In this document: positions 1 to 5,080 of the stretch, in pieces
Layout: each line of letters begins with the position of its first letter
How positions within the stretch are numbered: the first letter of the stretch is position 1
NCBI GenBank assembly: GCA_001587635.1
Contig: LNJE01000031.1
Coordinates: 1-6,016, forward strand
Length of the DNA: 6,016 nt
Direction of reading: 5' to 3'
DNA from: Methanofastidiosum methylothiophilum
Lineage (GTDB): Archaea; Methanobacteriota_B; Thermococci; Methanofastidiosales; Methanofastidiosaceae
Made by a program: the position numbers and the translations under genes
The notes under the pieces: model-generated
What the model was told of the DNA's origin: nothing
Seen by the model: only the letters and a program-made list of their open reading frames with translations
The model's database searches: none

Positions 1-265
1 CTTCAACTAAGCTTGGCGATTCCCATATGATCTTCTCATCGTTGCCAGTCACGCTATAGTANGTTTCATTGGTGATTTTTGTCACAACTTCTGCCACTTT
101 TTGTATATCTTTTGCAGTTNCCTTTTCNCTNAATACTATTAAAACTTGAGGATTNCCTTTTTCATCGATGAANAAAGATCTCCCNGGNAGATCCTGGGCA
201 GAANANGANGGAATAACAGACAATACGAATGTAACTAATAAAAAAATGGAAATTAATTTTTTCAT
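1..265 (-). CDS. Secreted S-layer-like protein, N-terminal part (cut by left edge)
   Basis: About 88 residues are visible, and the C-terminal part lies outside the window. The protein starts with MKKLISIFLLVTFVLSVIP, a clear signal peptide with a basic start and a hydrophobic core, probably cleaved after the following Ser-Ala. The mature part then reads FIDEKGNPQVLIV, an acidic stretch, and AKDIQKVAEVVTKI. This pattern of a short strand followed by a helix rich in Ala/Val resembles the N-terminal repeats of archaeal S-layer proteins (Thermococcus and methanogen type). A GAGGNG ribosome-binding site (plus positions 272-277) lies 6 nt before the ATG and overlaps the stop codon of the upstream gene, so the two are co-transcribed and probably translationally coupled. 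Placement in the cell wall or cell surface is inferred. Family assignment is from pattern memory only, and a paralogue of the neighbouring surface protein is also possible. Confidence 0.6.
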   Translation of the reverse strand, partial: MKKLISIFLLVTFVLSVIXXXSAQDXXGRSXFIDEKXNPQVLIVXXEKXTAKDIQKVAEVVTKITNEXYYSVTGNDEKIIWESPSLVE

Positions 266-275
266 NTTNTACNCC

Positions 276-1241
276 TCAATTTTGNAAAGAATCGGTATAN
301 TTCCACTCGATTCTCATACCATCTGAAACTTTAATATTAGAAATACCAAGTTGGGAGTAATCCCCGTTGATCCAATATTGCCAGTATCTGCCGGTGGATC
401 TATTTTCAGAAAGCCCTTCAATTGANGTCACAAAAACNCCTAGTGACTGTATATTGTAATCAAATTTCATTCCCGATGACTTCATTGCGTCAAAGATTGT
501 NGAATCAATTGGCACCTTAACATCTTTCCATTCTTTTGTATACTTCCCTCCAAAATCAGCAGATATGNTTACTTTAACATTTTTANTATCCTNNGTAGTT
601 GGGATTTTAATNACAGTAGCAGGAGATTCAGATGTAATAGAGATCTCATCTTTTTGNACAAACAGATCCCCNTTANTATCTTTCCATTTTAAGAGTATGA
701 ATTGAGAGTTAGCATANTTTTGTAANTTTGNTNGATCTTCTAAAATAAGACCTGCCGCAAATGTTCCTTCTCTCGAAGCCCCCCAAAGCATTAGNACATT
801 NNATCCATTNTGNTTTCCAAAGTATATAATGCCTATATCTTCNCCCNCACTTATCTTTGNNTTTGAGAGTGTAATGTCTTTNGCTGTTATTAGNATCCTA
901 TCTTGAGTCTCTTCATACCTCACTCCAAAAGCATTGTTTAGTTCTTTTGTTTTGGAATTTATAGCTGGACCACCTATAACTACAAGAGATTTATTTGACG
1001 GCACTTCAAAATCCAAGGAATTAGTATTTAAAATGCCCATTTCCTTNAAGCNTTTTGAAGTTGTATCTCTTGTTANGAGATCAAGTGAATTTGCATTCTT
1101 TCCAGTTACAAAAACCGCGCCATTTGAAAAAGCAGATGGCACATTACCTATGTTTTCTGCAAATATTACAGAAGGTAACTGAACAAGTAAAATCATTAAN
1201 AGAAATACAANAAAGAAGTTACTAAATTTTATTCTTTTCAT
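276..1241 (-). CDS. Secreted S-layer-like protein with C-terminal DUF4430 (transcobalamin-like) domain; probable corrinoid-capture partner of the ECF transporter
   Basis: The protein has 321 residues. Residues 1-28 form a signal peptide ending in VIFA. There is no Cys lipobox and no C-terminal membrane anchor. Residues about 31-195 resemble archaeal S-layer domains, with GAVFVTGKNANSLDL near 41-55 and LVVIGGPAINSKTKELNNAFG at 86-106. Residues about 220-315 match DUF4430, the small beta domain also found at the C-terminus of transcobalamin and intrinsic factor. Its hallmark here is GRYWQYWINGDYSQLGIS (284-301), followed by VSDGMRIEW. DUF4430 proteins are known as additional surface components next to predicted cobalamin ECF transporters, and this gene is divergent from one, which supports a role in capturing corrinoid outside the membrane. 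The start is the ATG at 1241 with GGAGGG 7 nt upstream. About 33 N calls leave several residues unknown, and 21 of them are at third codon positions. The domain call is firm; the ligand is inferred. Confidence 0.8.
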   Translation of the reverse strand: MKRIKFSNFFXVFXLMILLVQLPSVIFAENIGNVPSAFSNGAVFVTGKNANSLDLXTRDTTSKXXKEMGILNTNSLDFEVPSNKSLVVIGGPAINSKTKELNNAFGVRYEETQDRXLITXKDITLSXXKISXXEDIGIIYFGXXNGXNXLMLWGASREGTFAAGLILEDXXXLQXYANSQFILLKWKDXXGDLFXQKDEISITSESPATXIKIPTXXDXKNVKVXISADFGGKYTKEWKDVKVPIDXTIFDAMKSSGMKFDYNIQSLXVFVXSIEGLSENRSTGRYWQYWINGDYSQLGISNIKVSDGMRIEWXYTDSXQN

Positions 1242-1248
1242 TTATATN

Positions 1249-1254
1249 CCCTCC
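1249..1254 (-). promoter_or_regulatory. Ribosome-binding site of the DUF4430 gene
   Basis: On the minus strand this reads GGAGGG, 7 nt before the ATG at 1241. It is a strong match to the archaeal anti-Shine-Dalgarno sequence and fixes the start of the secreted protein just before its signal peptide. Confidence 0.75.
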
Positions 1255-1267
1255 GAATTNATATTAC

Positions 1268-1290
1268 TATGGATGGTGGGNCCATCCATA
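1268..1290. promoter_or_regulatory. Palindrome, operator candidate copy 1 (GGATGG-N5-CCATCC)
   Basis: The arms TATGGATGG (1268-1276) and CCATCCATA (1282-1290) are perfectly complementary over 9 bp around a 5-base centre, TGGGN. If the N at 1281 is A, the arms extend to 10 bp. The right arm runs into the TATA element at 1288-1297. It therefore covers the position where TFB would bind for the plus-strand operon and lies just downstream of TATA for the minus-strand operon. A protein bound here could repress both directions. The core recurs at 1335-1351. The regulator is unknown. Confidence 0.65.
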
Positions 1291-1297
1291 TATATAG
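1288..1297. promoter_or_regulatory. Archaeal TATA element shared by the divergent operons
   Basis: The sequence ATATATATAG is the only good TATA-like stretch in the 95-bp gap between the divergent genes. It is nearly symmetrical, so it could serve both strands. Counting about 25 bp from its centre, the plus-strand start site would fall near 1317 and the minus-strand one near 1267. The plus-strand leader would then be about 20 nt to the ATG at 1337. No bacterial -35/-10 pair is evident. Confidence 0.55.
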
Positions 1298-1334
1298 TTT
1301 TCGGATTAAATGATTAGAAAAGGTTAAATAATAC

Positions 1335-1351
1335 GGATGGCTAGACCATCC
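1335..1351. promoter_or_regulatory. Palindrome, operator candidate copy 2 (GGATGG-CTAGA-CCATCC)
   Basis: This is a second copy of the same 6-bp arms with 5-base spacer seen at 1271-1287, displaced by 64 bp. The ATG at 1337 lies inside the left arm. On DNA it would be a second binding site for the same regulator, downstream of the predicted transcription start. On RNA the two arms could pair into a 6-bp stem that hides this ATG. Repetition of the exact arm sequence with a different spacer argues for protein recognition. Confidence 0.6.
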
Positions 1352-2287
1352 AAGGATAATATGCTNGAGCTTACTTATATAAGAAAAAAATCAGTGTTTC
1401 ANGATGCATCTCCATTTTTAAAGATANCTTGGCTTCTCTCAATTCTTATCATCTCGGTNTTGTTTGAACATCCAATAATATTGTTTATAATATTTTTATC
1501 CNCTCTATTAATGGCGGCGATATCAAANATATTTATTGAATGGTCAAAAGTTATGAAACTTGTNGTCTACTTCGTTCCATTTGTCATTTTGTTTAATCTT
1601 ATAGTGAATGCTAATGGTGAGACNGTNTTNTGGCAGCTGNCTTTTAAAATCCCAATTTTTGGGGTATTAAATATTACGCTTGAAGAGCTTGTNTTTTCTC
1701 TAACAATGTGTATAAGAATGGCTGTGATTTTAGGGGCATTTGCAGTATTAAATCTCACAACTGACCCAGATGATCTCTTAAGCGCTATAACAAAATTAAA
1801 GCTTCCCTATAGGTCTGTTGTTGTGACATCTCTCTCAACAAAATTCGTTCCTGTTCTCTTCTCTGATCTAAATAATGTACAGGAAGCACAGAGATCAAGA
1901 GGTGTTGATTTTTCTAAAGGCAAACTCGAAGATAGGATTAAGAAATATGGGGCAATGTTTTTTCCATTACTCTCTAAAAGCCTTGATAGAAGTGTTCAGA
2001 TTGCAGAAGCTATGGAAACTAGGGGATTTGGAAGGTATAGCAAGAGAAGCTTTTATAAAGATGTTAAAATTTCCATTTCGGATGCTTTTTTAATAGTCGT
2101 ATCAATTGCACCCCTAATTGTATCACTTTATATGGCAAGCCAAGGCATAGGAATCTTTAAGTTTTACCAGAGGATTGACCCACTAATAAAATCAAACACA
2201 GAAGCATACTTTTTCGTCGCCATATTGTTTTTACAAATTATTCTGTTGCCTCTATTGAAAATCAAAGGATTGATGACCTATGATTGA
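1337..2287 (+). CDS. cbrV: ECF transporter membrane coupling protein (EcfT/CbrV-type)
   Basis: This 316-residue protein is the T component that links the S component to the ATPases in an energy-coupling-factor importer. Hydrophobic segments lie around residues 33-65, 72-92, 127-140, 250-268 and 290-306. Between the last cytoplasmic helices it has the two Ala-Arg-Gly type coupling motifs of EcfT: EAQRSRG (183-189) and EAMETRGFG (224-232). These dock into grooves of the two ATPase domains. LKLPYRSVVV (154-163) is also typical. The gene overlaps the ATPase gene by 8 nt, so translation is probably coupled. The longest frame from 1337 is given, but its Shine-Dalgarno match (AGGT, 1321-1324) is weak and distant. 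The ATG at 1361, preceded by AAGGA, gives MLELTYIRKKSVF, which looks more like a normal EcfT N-terminus and leaves the palindrome outside the gene. The family is certain; the cobalamin-specific name rests on the neighbours. Confidence 0.9.
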   Translation: MARPSKDNMXELTYIRKKSVFXDASPFLKIXWLLSILIISXLFEHPIILFIIFLSXLLMAAISXIFIEWSKVMKLXVYFVPFVILFNLIVNANGEXXXWQLXFKIPIFGVLNITLEELXFSLTMCIRMAVILGAFAVLNLTTDPDDLLSAITKLKLPYRSVVVTSLSTKFVPVLFSDLNNVQEAQRSRGVDFSKGKLEDRIKKYGAMFFPLLSKSLDRSVQIAEAMETRGFGRYSKRSFYKDVKISISDAFLIVVSIAPLIVSLYMASQGIGIFKFYQRIDPLIKSNTEAYFFVAILFLQIILLPLLKIKGLMTYD

Positions 2288-3932
2288 GTTTAAAGATTTT
2301 TCGTTTTACTACCCTAATTGTGAAATTCCTTCGCTTGACAAAATTAATGTTAGAATAGATGAGGGTGAATTCCTTGTCATTACAGGCCCATCTGGTGGCG
2401 GGAAGTCTACATTTTTAAGATCGATAAATGGGCTAATACCAAATTTTTATGGTGGGAAAATAAGCGGTGAAGTTTTAGTTAAAGGAAAGAATGTTTCAAA
2501 AACTCCTACAAATCAGATGTCAGAAATTGTTGGAATGGTATTCCAAGACCCTGAAAATCAATTAGTCTCAAATCAGGTCGAAAGGGAAATTGCCTTTGGA
2601 ATGGAAAATCTTTGTTTTTCAAAAGAGATAATGAAAAAGAGGATAGAAGAGTCTCTTGATGCAGTAAATATTTCAAGACTTAGGAACAAAACAATTCATG
2701 AGTTGTCTGGAGGGCAAAAACAAAAAGTAGCCATAGCTTCTGCACTTGCAACGCATCCAGAAATATTATTGCTAGATGAGCCGACATCTGAGCTTGATCC
2801 AGGTAGTGCCGAGAGTGTCTTAAATGTCATAGAAAAGATAAATGACGAACTTGGCCTAACTATAATACTAGTTGAGCATAGGTTGGAGAGAGTTATCCAC
2901 CATGTAGACAGGATGTTAATGATTGATAGTGGTAAGATACTTTACGATGGTAGTCCAAGAAAACTCAAATCAAATAATGTTAAAGATTGGAAAGTTGGGA
3001 TGCCGCCTGTGACAAGGCTAGCCATGAATTTTCAAAAGGAGATAGTGAATAATGGGATACCTCTTACAGTAAAGGAAGCAAGACTATCTCTAAAAGAAGT
3101 ATTAACTAACCCAAAAAACACAGTTGCATGGGAGAAAAAAGAAAGCTCAAAAAGAGTTACACTTTCCATGGACAAGGTATTCTTTTCATATGATGGAGAA
3201 AAAGATGTCTTAAAAGACATCTCATTTAATGTTTTTGAGGGCGATATGATCGCCCTTATGGGAAAGAATGCAAGTGGAAAGACGACACTTGTAAAACTTA
3301 TGAATGGACTTATTAAACCAAGAAAAGGCAAGATCCTTCTATTTGGTAAGAAAATAAGTGATTACCCATTAGAGGAATTGATACAAAAGGTAGGTATAGT
3401 GTTCCAGGACCCCAATCTTCATCTTTTCAATGACACAGTCCAGAAGGAAGTTGAATTTGTTTTAAGAAACCTCAAGGTTGATGAGAATCTTATTAAAAAG
3501 AAAACTGAAGAAATATTAAAGTATTTTAAAATCTATCAATATAAGGATAGCTACCCACATGATTTGTCTGGTGGAGAGAGGCAGAGGGTCGCTTTGGCTT
3601 CTGTTTTAGTATCCGACCCTGAAATACTAATATTAGATGAGCCTACAAGAGGTATGGATTATTATTTGAAAAGAGAGCTAATAAGCTATTTGAGGGAAAA
3701 GGCAAAGACAGTGATAATGATAACTCATGATATAGAAACTGCAGCGGAATTTTCAGATAGGGTAATTCTGCTAAGTGAAGGTAACATAATCTCTGATGGA
3801 GGTAAAAGAGATGTACTTTCAAAAGCGCTTCTCTTCTCCCCCCAGATAAATAGGCTAATCCAACCTTATGCAAAATTTGGCATACCAGACGACACTCTAA
3901 CTGTTGAAGAGGCTTTAGAGGTGATTGGATAA
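2280..3932 (+). CDS. cbrU: Duplicated (fused) ECF transporter ATPase, EcfA-EcfA' / CbrU-type
   Basis: The 550-residue protein contains two complete ABC ATPase domains that power the importer at the inner membrane face. Domain 1 has Walker A GPSGGGKST (36-44), Q-loop VFQDP with Q89, signature LSGGQ (142-146), Walker B ILLLDEP (162-168) and switch His200. Domain 2 has Walker A GKNASGKTT (328-336), Q-loop VFQDP with Q376, signature LSGGE (429-433), Walker B ILILDEP (449-455) and switch His483. All catalytic residues are present in both halves, so both sites should hydrolyse ATP. A fused ATPase pair is the usual form in predicted cobalamin ECF systems (CbrU), whereas many other ECF systems use two genes. 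The ATG at 2280 overlaps the stop of the T component (ATGATTGA arrangement) and has no strong ribosome-binding site, which suggests translational coupling. No N calls occur in the gene. Confidence 0.93.
   Translation: MIEFKDFSFYYPNCEIPSLDKINVRIDEGEFLVITGPSGGGKSTFLRSINGLIPNFYGGKISGEVLVKGKNVSKTPTNQMSEIVGMVFQDPENQLVSNQVEREIAFGMENLCFSKEIMKKRIEESLDAVNISRLRNKTIHELSGGQKQKVAIASALATHPEILLLDEPTSELDPGSAESVLNVIEKINDELGLTIILVEHRLERVIHHVDRMLMIDSGKILYDGSPRKLKSNNVKDWKVGMPPVTRLAMNFQKEIVNNGIPLTVKEARLSLKEVLTNPKNTVAWEKKESSKRVTLSMDKVFFSYDGEKDVLKDISFNVFEGDMIALMGKNASGKTTLVKLMNGLIKPRKGKILLFGKKISDYPLEELIQKVGIVFQDPNLHLFNDTVQKEVEFVLRNLKVDENLIKKKTEEILKYFKIYQYKDSYPHDLSGGERQRVALASVLVSDPEILILDEPTRGMDYYLKRELISYLREKAKTVIMITHDIETAAEFSDRVILLSEGNIISDGGKRDVLSKALLFSPQINRLIQPYAKFGIPDDTLTVEEALEVIG
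3918..3925 (+). promoter_or_regulatory. Ribosome-binding site of the S component, inside the end of the ATPase gene
   Basis: GAGGTGAT is an excellent match to the archaeal 16S anti-Shine-Dalgarno sequence. It sits in the last codons of the ATPase gene. From it, a start near 3929 would have ideal spacing, whereas the GTG at 3956 lies 30 nt beyond its end. It therefore argues for a start upstream of that GTG, although the codon at 3929 is ATA. Confidence 0.6.
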
Positions 3933-3955
3933 AGCTAAATGATGTCTTTCCCTTA

Positions 3956-4624
3956 GTGTTCATTGCGATTGGAATCGCACTCTTTGGTGGTGGATTACTG
4001 TATGATGACTCTAGGACAATAGTTAAATTATGGCCATATGAGGTAATTGGGATATTTATATTCGTTATACTTGCATTTGTGTATCAGTTTGAAAAAAAGG
4101 AGTTTAGTACAAAACAGCTTACCTTGATTGCTATGCTTTCTGGAATGTCAGCAGTATTAAGAGTACCATTTTCAAATTTTCAGGGAATTCAGCCTTGTAC
4201 AACACTCATAATCTGCTCCGGACTTGTATATGGTCCAATAGCAGGATTCTTTGTCGGAGCCCTAACCCCATTTGTTTCTAATTTTTTTCTAGGTCATGGG
4301 CCTTGGACACCATTGCAGATGATGGGTTGGGGATTACCAGGACTCACTGCAGGGTATATCAGTAAAAAAAAAATTGATTTTAGATTAATCATAGTATTCT
4401 CAATTGGGTGGGGATTTCTATATGGTTGGATAATGAATATATGGCACTTTGCATTCTTTGTAAAACCCCACACTTTTGAAACATTTATCAGAACATATGT
4501 ATTGAGTATTGGCTGGGATGTTAGTCATGCAATTGGAAATGGCATGTTCACTGCAATAATAGGAGAACGTACAATAAAAATATTAACGCGTTACAAAAAT
4601 AGATTTTCAATAGAAAGAATATAA
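3956..4624 (+). CDS. cbrT: ECF transporter substrate-binding S component, CbrT-like (cobalamin/cobinamide)
   Basis: This very hydrophobic protein of 222 residues from GTG 3956 has about six membrane helices and confers substrate specificity on the ECF importer. The conserved block runs from AVLRVPFSNFQGIQP (66-80) through GLVYGPIAGFFVGALTPFVSN (89-109) to GHGPWTPLQMMGWGLPG (113-129). The GPWTPxQM motif is, as I recall it, characteristic of the CbrT family, whose characterised member transports vitamin B12 and cobinamide. WDVSHAIGNG (187-196) is conserved near the end. The start is uncertain. The frame is open upstream to 3908 and reads IKLNDVFPL from 3929 straight into the first helix, with a strong ribosome-binding site at 3918-3925, but without ATG, GTG or TTG. 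The real start may be ATA 3929 (231 residues), or a base may be miscalled. A run of ten A at 4364-4373 stays in frame. Substrate is inferred from motif and context. Confidence 0.85.
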   Translation: MFIAIGIALFGGGLLYDDSRTIVKLWPYEVIGIFIFVILAFVYQFEKKEFSTKQLTLIAMLSGMSAVLRVPFSNFQGIQPCTTLIICSGLVYGPIAGFFVGALTPFVSNFFLGHGPWTPLQMMGWGLPGLTAGYISKKKIDFRLIIVFSIGWGFLYGWIMNIWHFAFFVKPHTFETFIRTYVLSIGWDVSHAIGNGMFTAIIGERTIKILTRYKNRFSIERI

Positions 4625-4661
4625 TATTTCTTATCTCGTACGCATGAAAGGAAATATTATA
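4620..4661. repeat. Perfect 11-bp inverted repeat just after the S component gene
   Basis: The arms TATAATATTTC (4620-4630) and GAAATATTATA (4651-4661) are exact reverse complements around a 20-base loop. The left arm contains the S component stop codon. On RNA it could form a weak AT-rich stem that ends the operon, but no T-run follows, so it is not a standard terminator. It might instead protect the 3' end or be a relic of a rearrangement. Confidence 0.5.
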
Positions 4662-4840
4662 AGGCTCAAAGTATAGAGTTAAGTTATCACTAGAGTAATA
4701 CAGTCACATATAAAAAAAAGTTAGAAGAACTAAGTAAAGCTTTTCAAGTGTTTCAGAAACAAAATCATATCTTAGTATTAAGAATTATGATATTAGTCTT
4801 CTAAAGAAAGAACTGGATAATAATACTGTACCTCTTATCA
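4662..4840. other. Non-coding stretch between the ECF operon and the ATPase remnant
   Basis: I find no credible gene here. All plus frames are interrupted by stops, and nothing in any frame resembles the missing front of the adjacent ABC ATPase (no Walker A, signature or Walker B). A TATA-like stretch, CACATATAAAAA (4705-4716), might drive the downstream genes. The region contains no N calls, so the broken frames cannot be blamed on ambiguous bases. Confidence 0.45.
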
Positions 4841-5080
4841 GAAATTGTGGATGGNCATGATGTATCTGTTATAATGACAATGCANGATATTAATTCCGCC
4901 CTAAGATTTTCAGACAAATTCATCTTTTNAAAAGGGGGNATGNTNGATTCAGTTGGAGGCCACGATATAATTACTCCAAAATTAATTAAAGAAGTATATG
5001 GTGTNGANGTCTANATTAAGGAGCACGATGNNTACCCGTTTGTTATTCCAGTGGGGAGGAAAAATAATGGAGCATATTAA
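4841..5080 (+). pseudogene. 3' remnant of a FecE/BtuD-type ABC transporter ATPase
   Basis: Only the last 80 or so codons survive. Recognisable homology begins at EIVDGHDVSVIMTM and continues with the switch His (codon CAN at 4883), DINSALRFSDKFIF, GGHDIITPKLIKEVYGV and FVIPVGRKN at the C-terminus. This is the end of ATPases that energise iron-siderophore, haem or vitamin B12 importers (FecE/BtuD family, usually about 250 residues). Walker A, Q-loop, signature and Walker B are all absent, so the product cannot hydrolyse ATP. A GTG at 4847 could start a 77-residue product, but without a proper ribosome-binding site. Its stop overlaps the start of the next gene by 14 nt, as in an intact operon. 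Of its 11 N positions, 8 are third codon positions, which suggests the frame is still selected in related strains. It may be a recent truncation or an assembly join. Confidence 0.75.
5053..5060 (+). promoter_or_regulatory. Ribosome-binding site of the TrmO-FmdE gene
   Basis: GGGGAGGA lies 6 nt before the ATG at 5067 and inside the end of the ATPase remnant. It fixes the start and shows the gene was built for translation as part of an operon with that ATPase. Confidence 0.75.

Noticed and set aside
934..1182. Open frame on the plus strand opposite the DUF4430 gene
   Set aside because: It is antisense to the signal peptide and S-layer-like region, has no family resemblance and is explained by codon bias of the real gene.
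1242..1336. Cobalamin riboswitch upstream of the ECF operon
   Set aside because: The gap is only 95 bp, with a predicted leader of about 20-40 nt, far too short for a cobalamin riboswitch of roughly 200 nt, and no B12-box-like sequence is visible.
3939..3956. ATGATG as the start of the S component
   Set aside because: Both ATGs are in another frame, which ends at TAG 3954-3956 after five codons.
3032..3963. Open frames on the minus strand opposite the ATPase gene
   Set aside because: They lie antisense to a fully conserved double ATPase, lack ribosome-binding sites and resemble no known family.
4364..4373. Ten-A run as a frameshift site in the S component
   Set aside because: The reading frame continues with good S-component sequence and membrane helices on both sides, so no shift is needed.
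4700..4803. Open frame reading KKKLEELSKAFQVFQKQN
   Set aside because: It has no ATG/GTG start at its head or ribosome-binding site, is only about 34 codons, and matches no family I recognise.
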